In this document: positions 48,692 to 57,543 of the stretch, piece by piece
Layout of the letters: the number at the start of each line of letters is the position of its first letter
Numbering within the stretch: position 1 is the stretch's first letter
Origin: JADLGH01 sp964586675
GTDB lineage: Bacteria; Desulfobacterota_D; UBA1144; Nemesobacterales; UBA2774
Assembly (NCBI GenBank): GCA_964586675.1
Contig: CAZPHQ010000004.1
Span: 1 to 64,000 of the forward strand
Length of the DNA: 64,000 nucleotides
Direction: 5' to 3'
Notes under the pieces: generated by a model
Seen by the model: only the letters and a program-made list of their open reading frames with translations
Database searches by the model: none
Told to the model about the DNA's origin: nothing
Position numbers and translations under genes: made by a program

Positions 48692-49930
48692 TCACCCCTT
48701 TTCGGGAGTCTCTCCGAGGGCGAGGAATATATTCTTCTCCACCTCGCGCGCCACTGCCTCGGCGGAGAATTTCGCGATCACGCGCTCCCGCCCGGCGTCG
48801 CCCATGGATTTTCTCAGCGCCGGATCCAGCGCGAGCCTCGCTATCGCCCTCCCCATGTCTCCGGTATCCCCCGGCGCGCTAAGAATTCCCGTAACGCCGT
48901 CGTCGACAGCCTCGACGATGCCTCCGGCTGCCTTGAACGCAACGACCGGCAGCGCGAACGACATCGCCTCTATCACAGAGCGCGGGAACGGGTCCGGGTA
49001 GTTCGACGGTATGACGAATACGTCGAAATCCTTGAGGCACGGCCTCACATCATCCCTGTAGCCTGTGAAAATGAAATTCTTTTCGAGCCCCTTTTCCACG
49101 ACGAGCTTTTTCAGATAAGAGAGGTGGTCGCCCTCGAAGAAATAGGGAGTGTCGCCGACTACCGCGAATTTGAGCCCCCCTGCCCTCTCGCCGTATTCCT
49201 TTATTGCGACGGCGGCGGCCTCGATGAAAAGGTCGTACCCCTTTCTCGGGACTATCCTTCCCGTGCCGCCGACTACGACGGCGTCCGCCGGGATGTTATA
49301 CGCCTCTCTCAGACCGCCTTCCGTTTTAGCGGGATCGTAATCGTCGACGTCTAGGCCGTTGTAAACGACCGTTAATTTTTCCTTACCGTGCGTGAACTGC
49401 GCCGCCGCCGCGCCGGAGACGCAGATTATGCGCTTCACAGACGGGAGCGCCGCGAGCGAGTTGATTATTGTGCCGAGGAGGCGCGTCTGCTGTATGTTCC
49501 TGACGTGCCACACGACGGGCCTCAGGTTTATGAGCCCCATCAGCGCGCCGACGACCTTCGCCTGCGTGCCGTTACAGTATATGACGTCTATCTTGTGCCG
49601 CCTGAGCCACACAGGCGACGTGATCACGAGCGAGGCGAGGTCTATTATATTGAGAGCGAGCGACGCGAATCGCCCCGCCGCGCCCTGACCTTTTCCCCCG
49701 CCGGAGAACCACGGGCGCTTAAGATTCTCGGGAAATCTCCTGTCGATTATTATATTCTCGTAGAGCCCTTCGGCCTTTAGCCTCTCCGAGAACACATCGT
49801 CTTTCGGTATCAGGACGAACGGCGTTATCTTCGCCCTGTCTAAGAACCTGAGTATGTAGTAGAGGCTCTTTCCGGGGCCGCCGTCCCTGATCGAATGGTT
49901 GATGAAAAGAACCCTGGGGGATGAGCTCAT
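48692..49930 (-). CDS. Glycosyltransferase family 4 type enzyme
   Basis: 412 residues from ATG 49930, with AAGG 7 nt upstream; the TTG at 49945 is less likely. GT-B fold: N-terminal HSIRDGGPGKSLYYILRFL acceptor side, and the nucleotide-sugar site PSNYPDPFPRSVIEAMSFALPVVAFKAAGGIVEAV. Probably adds sugar to a surface glycan; substrate unknown. No other polysaccharide genes are adjacent. Confidence 0.88.
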   Translation of the reverse strand: MSSSPRVLFINHSIRDGGPGKSLYYILRFLDRAKITPFVLIPKDDVFSERLKAEGLYENIIIDRRFPENLKRPWFSGGGKGQGAAGRFASLALNIIDLASLVITSPVWLRRHKIDVIYCNGTQAKVVGALMGLINLRPVVWHVRNIQQTRLLGTIINSLAALPSVKRIICVSGAAAAQFTHGKEKLTVVYNGLDVDDYDPAKTEGGLREAYNIPADAVVVGGTGRIVPRKGYDLFIEAAAVAIKEYGERAGGLKFAVVGDTPYFFEGDHLSYLKKLVVEKGLEKNFIFTGYRDDVRPCLKDFDVFVIPSNYPDPFPRSVIEAMSFALPVVAFKAAGGIVEAVDDGVTGILSAPGDTGDMGRAIARLALDPALRKSMGDAGRERVIAKFSAEAVAREVEKNIFLALGETPEKG

Positions 49931-50019
49931 GAACGCACCTTCCAAGAAGCTATGCTATCGTACCATGATATGCGCGGAGCCGCTATTTTCCCGGCTTATG
50001 AAATTCCCGGACGTAAAGG

Positions 50020-50025
50020 TATAAT
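50020..50025 (+). promoter_or_regulatory. -10 element of the lipoprotein gene
   Basis: Perfect TATAAT at 50020-50025; the 18-nt upstream hexamer TTATGA (49996-50001) is a weak -35. The ATG at 50076 is preceded by AAAGGAGG, a near-perfect Shine-Dalgarno. Confidence 0.4.
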
Positions 50026-50075
50026 ATAAAATTAAGGAATTTGAGGAATTACCGGAAGGATATAAAGGAGGATTA

Positions 50076-50750
50076 ATGTTTAAAGGCTGCGGAAGAATAC
50101 TACCGAAAGGGATTCTTACAATCCTCGCGATTGCGCTCTTCACAGTCGGAGGCTGCGACATAGACTTCGGCACCGGCGGAGACGATAACGGCGGAGGCGG
50201 AGGCGGAGGCGGGAACCAAATTGAAACGATACAGGGCTCCGTTACAGACGTAATACCCGAAGAGCCGCTCGAAGGCATACTCGTCGACGTTTCCGTCGAC
50301 GGCCTCAACCTTGAAAACGGCGTCACCGACGATACGGGCTTCTTCTCGATCGAAGGCCCCATAGCGGGAACCGCGCTCCTCGAATTCACGGGCGAATCCG
50401 GCATGCTCCTCGGCTCATATTCCGTCGAAATATTCCCCAGCGCGACAGTCGAGCTCGGAGACATACTACTCGAAAACGGCGTAGTCCAATTACAGAACAC
50501 TAACCCCGAGGTCACGTTCAACGCCGAGGTGATCCAGAATAACTGCACAGGGAACTCGGGCTCCATGCAGGTAGAGGCCAGAAACGACCAGGACAATCTT
50601 ACTGTAGTCGTCCAGGTATCCCCCTCGACCGATCTCATAATAGACGGCGACGACGTGAACTGCGAAGACATGACTGTGGGAAGAAACGTCGAGGTGCAGG
50701 GCGAGCTCGTATCCAGCAGCACAATCGACGCGTCGCGCATAGAGATCTAA
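50076..50750 (+). CDS. Secreted lipoprotein with carboxypeptidase-regulatory-like repeat
   Basis: 224 residues. Signal peptide ending at Cys27 (TVGGC lipobox), then a Gly/Asp-rich linker with eight Gly in a row. A CarboxypepD_reg-like beta domain (EGILVDVSVDGLNLENGVTDDTGFFSIEG) follows, and a C-terminal part ending VQGELVSSSTIDASRIEI resembling DUF5666-like domains. Extracytoplasmic; function unknown. Confidence 0.82.
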   Translation: MFKGCGRILPKGILTILAIALFTVGGCDIDFGTGGDDNGGGGGGGGNQIETIQGSVTDVIPEEPLEGILVDVSVDGLNLENGVTDDTGFFSIEGPIAGTALLEFTGESGMLLGSYSVEIFPSATVELGDILLENGVVQLQNTNPEVTFNAEVIQNNCTGNSGSMQVEARNDQDNLTVVVQVSPSTDLIIDGDDVNCEDMTVGRNVEVQGELVSSSTIDASRIEI

Positions 50751-50816
50751 TAGCCGCGGCTTTCAGGATATATACCGGGGCGGACAAGATACGGCCCCGG
50801 GGGATGAGAAAACCCT

Positions 50817-51413
50817 CTATTTTTCGTCGAGGGATTTAACCTTTTTTTCGAGCTCCTTGATTTTTTCCATCAGAAGCTCGACGTCGTTCGACTTCTCGGG
50901 ATTAGCGGCAGGGCCGGCCTTGCGCTCGGCGGCGTCGCGGCCGTCTGAATCCATGAAAGGCATCCCCGGCTTGAAATCGCCCGGCGTGAAATTTTCCATG
51001 TCTGGCGGAAGGGAAACCCCGGGAGGAAACCAGCCCATCTCCTGCCAGAGCTTCATGTTCTTCTTGAAATTCTCCTGCACGGAAAAGTAAGGCTGGAACA
51101 TCATCAGAAAATAGTTCTCGAAAAAATCCTTGGCGACCTTGTTGCCATACTTTATAAGCATGTGAAGAAAAGAGACGGGAAGTATATCTTCCTTGTTTTT
51201 TTCGCTCTCGAGGACGACCTGTATGAGGATCACCTTTGATATGTCGGCCCCGGTCTGGGAATCTATGACTTTAACCTCGTTCCCCTCCCGTATGAGCGCA
51301 GCTATGTCGTCGAGCGTAACGTAACGCTTGTTGGTCGAGTCGTAGAGCCTCCGGTTACTGTATTTTTTTATAGTAACCTGGCCGGTCGCTTCGGTATCCT
51401 GTTTACCGGGCAT
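50817..51413 (-). CDS. phaR: PhaR-type polyhydroxyalkanoate synthesis regulator
   Basis: 198 residues from ATG 51413 (a TTG at 51443 is open but without support). N-terminal DNA/PHB-binding TIKKYSNRRLYDSTNKRYVTL and PHB accumulation domain (ADISKVILIQVVL, FFENYFLMMFQP), then a coiled coil at the end (ELLMEKIKELEKKVK). No PHA synthase or phasin gene is in the window. No Shine-Dalgarno is seen. Confidence 0.87.
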   Translation of the reverse strand: MPGKQDTEATGQVTIKKYSNRRLYDSTNKRYVTLDDIAALIREGNEVKVIDSQTGADISKVILIQVVLESEKNKEDILPVSFLHMLIKYGNKVAKDFFENYFLMMFQPYFSVQENFKKNMKLWQEMGWFPPGVSLPPDMENFTPGDFKPGMPFMDSDGRDAAERKAGPAANPEKSNDVELLMEKIKELEKKVKSLDEK

Positions 51414-51423
51414 AAGTATTATA

Positions 51424-51451
51424 ATTATTCGAAGAAACGGCAATCAGTCAA
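51424..51451 (-). promoter_or_regulatory. Possible phaR promoter giving a near-leaderless mRNA
   Basis: On the minus strand TTGACT (51446-51451), 16 nt, AATAAT (51424-51429), each 5/6. Initiation would be only a few nt before the ATG at 51413. Confidence 0.4.
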
Positions 51452-51471
51452 GAAAGATGAAAATTAGACAC

Positions 51472-51500
51472 TTGACAATTTCCCTGAAAAAAAGGAATAT
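51472..51500 (+). promoter_or_regulatory. Candidate ilvE promoter
   Basis: Perfect TTGACA (51472-51477), 17 nt, GAATAT (51495-51500). The -35 is strong, the -10 weak. Confidence 0.35.
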
Positions 51501-51547
51501 TTTATACAATATACAAATACCAGGCAGGTGTGACAGGAGCATTTGGC

Positions 51548-52504
51548 ATGACCAGTAAGCCTTATCGGATATGGTTTGACGGTGAGTTCGTCGCGTGGGA
51601 GGACGCGCAGGTACACCTGCTTACGCACACGCTCCACTACGGCCTTGCGGCCTTCGAGGGGATTCGCGCGTATAGGTGCAGCGACGAGCGTTCGGCCGTG
51701 TTCAGGCTTCCGGAGCATGTCGACAGGCTCTACGCATCGGCTCACATAGCGCGTATCGAGATACCTTTCACAAAAGAAGAAACCCACAATGCCATAATCG
51801 AGCTGCTGAACGTCAACTACCTCGAAGAGGCCTACATACGCCCTATAGCCTATATTGGCGGCGGGAAGGTCGGCCTTCACCCGGGCGATAACCCGATACA
51901 CCTCGCGATAGCCGCATACCCCTGGGGGACATACCTCGGCGAAGGCGCGCTCTCCAAGGGCATAAGCGCAAAGGTCTCGTCCTACACGCGTATGGGCGTC
52001 AACTCCTTCATGACGAAGGCCAAGATAAGCGGCAATTATGTCAACTCCGTCCTCGCCAAGGTAGAAGCCACGACTTACGGCTCCGACGAAGCCATCCTCC
52101 TCGACAGCGAGGGGTATGTCGCCGAAGGCTCGGGCGAGAACATCTTCATAGTCAGGAACGGCAAGCTCAAAACCCCTCCCCTCACCTCTATTCTCGAGGG
52201 CATAACCAGGGATTCAGTCATCAAGATAGCCCAGGACGAAGGCATAGAGGTCGACACGGAGCGTTTCACGCGTGACGAGCTTTATATTGCGGACGAGGCC
52301 TTTTTCACAGGTACGGCCGCCGAGATCACCCCTATCAGGGAAGTCGACAAGCGCACCATAGGAAAAGGAAAGCCCGGCCCTATAACGAAGAGGCTCCAGT
52401 CGAGGTTCTTCGACATCGTCGAAGGAAAGGACCCGAAATTTCTCGGCTGGCTCGAATTCTTTTCGGCCTCAGCCCCGCTCAAGGTAAAGAGCGAGTCCAA
52501 GTAG
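51548..52504 (+). CDS. ilvE: Branched-chain amino acid aminotransferase
   Basis: 318 residues from ATG 51548 with AGGAG at 9 nt; GTG 51530 is not needed. PLP fold-type IV: WFDGEFVAWEDAQVHLLTH, FEGIRAYR, PLP lysine region FMTKAKISGNYVNS and EGSGENIFIV. Transaminates Leu, Ile and Val with 2-oxoglutarate. No ilv biosynthetic operon is adjacent. Confidence 0.94.
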   Translation: MTSKPYRIWFDGEFVAWEDAQVHLLTHTLHYGLAAFEGIRAYRCSDERSAVFRLPEHVDRLYASAHIARIEIPFTKEETHNAIIELLNVNYLEEAYIRPIAYIGGGKVGLHPGDNPIHLAIAAYPWGTYLGEGALSKGISAKVSSYTRMGVNSFMTKAKISGNYVNSVLAKVEATTYGSDEAILLDSEGYVAEGSGENIFIVRNGKLKTPPLTSILEGITRDSVIKIAQDEGIEVDTERFTRDELYIADEAFFTGTAAEITPIREVDKRTIGKGKPGPITKRLQSRFFDIVEGKDPKFLGWLEFFSASAPLKVKSESK

Positions 52505-52570
52505 AATCACCTTCTAACAGCTACAGTAAAAGGAAAAGTTCCTTAACGGGGAAGTTGCGTTTCCCGGGAT

Positions 52571-54208
52571 TCACTTCACGTCGATTTTAAATGGCATGAC
52601 GGCGAAGAAGCCTTCGCGCGCCAGGGACTGTGCGAGGTCGAGCAGCGCCGACGCCTGACCCGAGAACCCGCCTGCTCCAAGGAGCGCAGCCGGCCTGAAA
52701 CCCCTGTCGACGGAATAATATTTAACCTGTGGGAGCTTCGTATCCGGCAGTCCGGCCTGCCTCGCGGCCAGAGAAACGGCGTCGTGGAGCCCGCCGAGCT
52801 CGTCCACGAGCGCGAGCTCCTTCGCCTGCGCGCCTGTCCAAACCCTGCCCCCGGCCGCCGATTCGGCCTTCGCCCTGTCCATTTTCCTTCCCTCGGAAAC
52901 AGAATCCACGAACGTGTCGTAGTAAACCCGCAGCATCTCGTCGAGCCTCTTCTCTTCGTCCCCGGAAAACCCCCTGCTCGAAGAGTACATGAGGGAATTT
53001 TTCGAGGTCGGCATAAGCTCGGTGCTGACCCCGAGCTTTTCCCTGAGCCCGCTGAGGTCGAACTTCCCGTAGACGATACCTATCGAGCCCGTGAGCGTCA
53101 TGGGGTCGGCGACTATAGAGCCCGCCCCCAAGGATATTAGATACCCGCCCGACGCCGCGACGTCCGACATCGACACCACCACCGGGATCCTTTCAGATAT
53201 GCGCTTCAGCTTTTCCCTGATTACGTCCGACGCGATACCCGAGCCGCCCGGCGAGGATATCCTCAAGACGAGAGCCTTCACGCTTTTGTCCTTCGATATG
53301 TGCGAGAGGAGCCTCACGAGAGGGCCCGGCTGTATGGTTTTCATCCCGGAGCCCCTCCCCGAGCCGCTCGTTATGGCCCCGGTGCATGCGACGACGGCTA
53401 CAACGGGCGGAGAGCCTGTAAAAACCCTTCCGAAAGCTAAAAGTTTTTCTTTAAGTCTTAAATATCTATTGAATCTGCTGGCTGTTATAGCATGTACTTT
53501 ATGTCCTGTCACATCTCCCGCTCTGTCCTTAATATCGTCCCCGTATGCTATTCCGTCAACGAAATTCTCGGCGGCAGCCTCCCCCGCGGTGTAGGGAGCG
53601 CGGTCTATTTTATTCCTGACATCGGCAAGCCCGATCCCCCGGCCCTCGGAAATCGCGCGCTCGAGCTCCGACGACAGGCTGCCGAGGAGCGACTCCATCA
53701 TCTCCCTGTGGGCGGGAGACATGGAATCCCTCGTAAAGGTGTCCTTGGCGCTCTTGTAGTCGCCGAGGCCCTTGATCTGGGCGTCTATGCCGAGCTTTGA
53801 AAGCGTGTCCTTGAAGAAAGAGACTTCGGCGGCCAGGCCGATCACGTTAAGCGTCGCCCAGGGAGAAACGTATATACGGTCCGCGGCCGACGCGATCAGG
53901 TATTCGACGTTTCCGCAGTCCTCGAGATATACGATTATCTTCTTGCCCGCGGCCTTGAGCTCCGAGAGCCGCTTTCGTAAGGAATTCGCCCTGCCGACGC
54001 CGATACTGAGCGTTTTGATCCGGACTATGACGCCGAGTATGTTTTCCGTGCGCTCGGCCCCCGTGATTATGCGCTCGACGTCTCCCGAGGAAAGCGGTCC
54101 TTCGCCCCCTATGAAGCCGAGCATCTTTTTACCGGGCTCTTCCGGGATGTCTCCCGAAAGCTCGATGTCTAAAAAGTTAAAGCGCCTTAGCGGGCTGAGC
54201 GGATTCAT
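52571..54208 (-). CDS. SppA-type signal peptide peptidase without N-terminal anchor
   Basis: 545 residues, the double-length SppA 67K type. First half has the catalytic Lys (GLGDYKSAKD) and second half the catalytic Ser (SMSDVAASGGYLISLGAGSI). Unlike typical SppA there is no hydrophobic anchor in the first 60 residues (NPLSPLRRFNFLDIELSG), so it may be cytosolic. C-terminal ~70 residues end in IDVK. Confidence 0.88.
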   Translation of the reverse strand: MNPLSPLRRFNFLDIELSGDIPEEPGKKMLGFIGGEGPLSSGDVERIITGAERTENILGVIVRIKTLSIGVGRANSLRKRLSELKAAGKKIIVYLEDCGNVEYLIASAADRIYVSPWATLNVIGLAAEVSFFKDTLSKLGIDAQIKGLGDYKSAKDTFTRDSMSPAHREMMESLLGSLSSELERAISEGRGIGLADVRNKIDRAPYTAGEAAAENFVDGIAYGDDIKDRAGDVTGHKVHAITASRFNRYLRLKEKLLAFGRVFTGSPPVVAVVACTGAITSGSGRGSGMKTIQPGPLVRLLSHISKDKSVKALVLRISSPGGSGIASDVIREKLKRISERIPVVVSMSDVAASGGYLISLGAGSIVADPMTLTGSIGIVYGKFDLSGLREKLGVSTELMPTSKNSLMYSSSRGFSGDEEKRLDEMLRVYYDTFVDSVSEGRKMDRAKAESAAGGRVWTGAQAKELALVDELGGLHDAVSLAARQAGLPDTKLPQVKYYSVDRGFRPAALLGAGGFSGQASALLDLAQSLAREGFFAVMPFKIDVK

Positions 54209-54262
54209 ACAAATACCGTCCGTTGTGAAGCATATGACTGTCTATATTATGCCGGACAAATC

Positions 54263-55735
54263 CTAGAGGCCGAGTATGTAGTCGATTATCGTTCTCACGC
54301 CGAACCCGGTGCCGCCCTTGGGATAGAACTCCCCTTCCCTCTCCGAGTACGCCGGCCCGGCCAGGTCTATGTGGGCCCACGGGGTGTCCGCGACGAAATG
54401 CTCGAGGAACATCGCGGCCGTTATCGCCCCGCCCCACCTGCTGCCGGCGTTCTTTATGTCGGCGACGTCGCTCTTTATATCGGCCCGGAGCTCGTCGTCG
54501 AGCGGCAGCTCCCATATCTTCTCGCCCGCTTCCCCGGCGGCCTTGAGAATCCTGCCGACGAGCTTGGGATCGTTCCCCATGACTCCGGCCGTATAGAGCC
54601 CGAGGCCCACGATACACGCCCCCGTCAGGGTCGCCATGTCGACGATTTCCGCGGCCTTTAATTCGACAGCGTAGGAGAGCGCGTCCGAGAGGATCACGCG
54701 CCCCTCGGCGTCGGTGTTTATAACCTCTATGGTTTTCCCGTTGTATGCCCTGATGACGTCGTCTGGCTTATAGGCCTTGGGGCCGGTCATGTTCTCGCAG
54801 GAGGCTATGAGGCCGTGCACCCTGACGCGCGGTTTAAGCGCCGGAAGTGCTTTCATCACTCCGAGCACCGCGGCGGCGCCCGCCATGTCCATCTTCATTG
54901 TGCGCATGCTGTCGGCCGGCTTTATGCAGAGGCCGCCCGAATCGAACGTTATGCCCTTTCCGACTATGGCGACTGTTTTTGCCGCCCTCTTTTCGGGCTC
55001 GTATGTCAGGTGTATGAACCTCGGCTCCTGGTCGCTCCCGGCCGTAACGGCCTGTATGCCGCGCATGCCGCGCCTGTCTATCTCGTCCGGGCCGAATATC
55101 TCGCACCTGAGGCCGCCCTCTTCGGCGATGCCATTGGCAGTCTCCGCGAGCTTGGTGGGCGTCATGTATACAGGCGGCTCGTTGACCAGGTCGCGGACGA
55201 GATTGGTGGAATCGCCCACAACCTTTGCAAGCCCGGTTTCGGCGGCGAGACGCTTTTCGTTGAGGCCTTCCAAAGACAGGATTATCTCCGACAGCCTGCT
55301 CCCGCCGTTATCGCTGGATTTGTATTTGTTGAATTCGTACGAGCCGAGGTAGATGCCTTCAGCGAGCGCCCGGACGTATCCCGGCTTCTTCGAAAACTCG
55401 GAGCCGAAGGCAACGGAACCGGAGGATCTCCGGAGTTTCTTCGCAGATACGATACCGGCCTTTCTTAAGGCCACGGAGCCCAGGCCGCGCTTATCGCCGA
55501 GCCCGACGACGAGTACGCGCTTTACACCTATGCGTCCGAACGTCGAGCCCAGGAGTATGGCCTTTCCTGCCTCCCCGTCGAATTTTTCCGATTCGACTAG
55601 GGCCTTGAGCTCGCCTCCGAGAGCCTTGTCGACGTCTTTCAGATCGCCCGATATTCCCTCGCCCTTAAACGCCGCCAAAACAAGCGCATCCGCTTTTACT
55701 TTCCTTTCGTCTTCCCTGCCAATTATAAATTTCAA
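54263..55735 (-). CDS. pepA: Leucyl aminopeptidase
   Basis: 490 residues. M17 peptidase; metal site GKGITFDSGGLCIKPA and the NTDAEGRVILSDAL signature. The N-terminal ~170 residues are the macro-like domain. May also bind DNA, as E. coli PepA does in Xer recombination at cer. It lies 54 nt upstream of SppA on the same strand. Confidence 0.95.
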   Translation of the reverse strand: MKFIIGREDERKVKADALVLAAFKGEGISGDLKDVDKALGGELKALVESEKFDGEAGKAILLGSTFGRIGVKRVLVVGLGDKRGLGSVALRKAGIVSAKKLRRSSGSVAFGSEFSKKPGYVRALAEGIYLGSYEFNKYKSSDNGGSRLSEIILSLEGLNEKRLAAETGLAKVVGDSTNLVRDLVNEPPVYMTPTKLAETANGIAEEGGLRCEIFGPDEIDRRGMRGIQAVTAGSDQEPRFIHLTYEPEKRAAKTVAIVGKGITFDSGGLCIKPADSMRTMKMDMAGAAAVLGVMKALPALKPRVRVHGLIASCENMTGPKAYKPDDVIRAYNGKTIEVINTDAEGRVILSDALSYAVELKAAEIVDMATLTGACIVGLGLYTAGVMGNDPKLVGRILKAAGEAGEKIWELPLDDELRADIKSDVADIKNAGSRWGGAITAAMFLEHFVADTPWAHIDLAGPAYSEREGEFYPKGGTGFGVRTIIDYILGL

Positions 55736-55893
55736 TTGTTATATGCTCCTCTGGTCTTTATATTATTTAATCGTAGAACGGATTATCTAATCTTAGCATA
55801 CAGGCGCGCAATTGTAAGCACGCGGGGCGAACGGGGATTTGCCGAGCGGCCCTTTTTCCGGCGATGATGAGCTAAACCTGGATATGTCTATAT

Positions 55894-55917
55894 ACTATAC
55901 AATTTATTTAATATAGT
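55894..55917. repeat. A+T-rich inverted repeat upstream of the first ArsR gene
   Basis: ACTATA (55894-55899) and TATAGT (55912-55917) form a perfect 6-bp inverted repeat with a 12-nt A+T spacer; it may be a second operator or a promoter element. Confidence 0.35.
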
Positions 55918-55945
55918 GGAATGAAAGTTTTACTGGCCCCGGCGG

Positions 55946-55970
55946 TCAGTATTAGGTAAATTAATACTGA
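55946..55970. promoter_or_regulatory. Operator-like inverted repeat of the first ArsR gene
   Basis: TCAGTATTA (55946-55954) and TAATACTGA (55962-55970) are a perfect 9-bp inverted repeat around GGTAAAT. It sits 37 nt before the ATG and contains the 13-mer ATTAGGTAAATTA that is also upstream of the second ArsR gene (in the opposite orientation). Confidence 0.6.
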
Positions 55971-56007
55971 ACATAAAATCTTTAAATTTAGTAAGGAGGT
56001 AATTATA

Positions 56008-56286
56008 ATGGGTTGCCCGTATAAAGCCATAGCAGACGATACGAGAAGGAAGATCCTCGAGTTTTTAAGCGAGGGCGAAAGCGCAGCAGGAGATATCGCA
56101 AGCAAGTTCGATATATCCAAGCCCGCTATCTCGAACCATCTGAAGATTTTAAAGGAAGCCGATATTGTCAACGAGCGGAAGGTCAGACAAAACCGGCTTT
56201 ATTCCTTAAACGGCGATATGATAAACAACATGAAGTTCTTTCTCACATCGCTGACGGGGAAAGGCAGTCAGAATCTGAGGGCATAG
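56008..56286 (+). CDS. ArsR/SdpR-like winged-helix repressor
   Basis: 92 residues; GCPYKAIADDTRRKIL and the recognition helix GDIASKFDISKPAISNHLKILKEA match SdpR-type autorepressors. It lacks the ArsR CVC metal box, having only a Cys at position 3. AAGGAGG stands 9 nt before the ATG. The inverted repeat just upstream fits autorepression. Paralogue at 59514. Confidence 0.88.
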   Translation: MGCPYKAIADDTRRKILEFLSEGESAAGDIASKFDISKPAISNHLKILKEADIVNERKVRQNRLYSLNGDMINNMKFFLTSLTGKGSQNLRA

Positions 56287-56360
56287 CGGCTTGGCGATCG
56301 ACGCGTCGCACACGATGCATTCGGCGGGACAGCTCTCAATCTAAAATTCAATCGACCCAG

Positions 56361-56393
56361 GGCCGTTTTCGGTCAGAGCACTCGGAAACGGCC
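56361..56393 (+). terminator. Strong hairpin after the first ArsR gene
   Basis: GGCCGTTTTCG (56361-56371) pairs with CGGAAACGGCC (56383-56393) over an 11-nt loop, 10 of 11 positions Watson-Crick. A T-poor TTCTATACTT follows. It separates the repressor from the polyketide synthase gene. Confidence 0.5.
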
Positions 56394-56478
56394 TTCTATA
56401 CTTAAACCCCGAAGACGTGCGGCGCGCCGACGAAGCAGCCGAACGGAACCGGCTCGATCAGGCCCGGAGACGCGTTAT

Positions 56479-57543
56479 ATGCCCGGTATAGTTTCAGCAG
56501 GCACCAATGACGCTCCGCATGCTTACCGGCAGACGGAGCTCAAGAGAATTGCGCGCGATCTCTTCTCAAAAAAGGGCCGCGACTTCAGAAGGCTCCTCGA
56601 CGTCTTCGACAACTCGCTCATAGATTCGCGCCACTTCATTAATTCGCTCGGGTGGTTCGAGGCTCCTAAGAGCTTCAAGGAGAGGTCTATATCCTATGCC
56701 GAGAACGCAGCGTCGCTCTCGCTCCCGGCTATAAAGTCCTGTATGGAAAGCGCCGGCGCCGATTACGGAGACTTCGATCATATTATCTTCGTGACGAGCA
56801 CGGGCATCTCGGCGCCGTCGGCCGACGCTCTAATACTGAACGAGCTCGGGCTCGACAGGCACGTCAGGCGCACACCTATCTGGGGGCTCGGATGCGCGGG
56901 CGGCGCGGCCGGCATGAGCAGGGCCTACGAATACGCAAGGGCGTTCCCCGAAAGCGCAGTCCTCCTCGTGGCCGTGGAGATGTGCAGCCTCGCCTTTCAC
57001 GACGACGATTATTCGAAGAGTAACGTCGTGTCGCTCGCCCTCTTTTCAGATGGCGCAGCCGCCGTGCTCGTCGCCGGGGATAAGCACAGGCTCTTCGGGA
57101 AGTCGAAGGCGCGGATGACTCGGACCCTCTCGACGACCTGGCCCGATACGCTCGACGTGATGGGCTGGGAGATTGTGGACGACGGGCTCCGCGCGATATT
57201 CAGCAAGGACATACCGTCCATCGTCAAAAGCCGGATCAGGGAGAATATAGACGAGCTCCTGGGTCCGGAAAGACTCGACGCTGCCGACCTCCGGCACTTC
57301 GCCGTTCATCCCGGCGGCCCCAAGGTGCTGAGTGAATTCGAGGCGGCGATCGGGCTCGGAGAGGGAGCGTTCGAATATTCGAGGAAGGTGCTCCGCGAGC
57401 ACGGAAACATGTCGTCCCCGACAGTCCTCTACGTCCTCAAGGAGATACTCGAAGCCGAGGATTTTAATGAAAGCGATTACGGAATAATCTCCGCCCTCGG
57501 CCCCGGGTTCAGCTCGGAGCTCGTGCTGCTCGAATCCGCATGA
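56479..57543 (+). CDS. Type III polyketide synthase
   Basis: 354 residues. Chalcone/stilbene synthase superfamily with the triad Cys139 (WGLGCAGGAAG), His277 (FAVHPGGPK) and Asn310 (HGNMSSPTVLYVL). Extends an acyl starter with malonyl units to pyrones or resorcinols. Its TGA overlaps the methyltransferase ATG by 4 nt. This pair resembles bpsA-bpsB of Bacillus (alkylpyrone synthase and methyltransferase). Confidence 0.93.
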   Translation: MPGIVSAGTNDAPHAYRQTELKRIARDLFSKKGRDFRRLLDVFDNSLIDSRHFINSLGWFEAPKSFKERSISYAENAASLSLPAIKSCMESAGADYGDFDHIIFVTSTGISAPSADALILNELGLDRHVRRTPIWGLGCAGGAAGMSRAYEYARAFPESAVLLVAVEMCSLAFHDDDYSKSNVVSLALFSDGAAAVLVAGDKHRLFGKSKARMTRTLSTTWPDTLDVMGWEIVDDGLRAIFSKDIPSIVKSRIRENIDELLGPERLDAADLRHFAVHPGGPKVLSEFEAAIGLGEGAFEYSRKVLREHGNMSSPTVLYVLKEILEAEDFNESDYGIISALGPGFSSELVLLESA

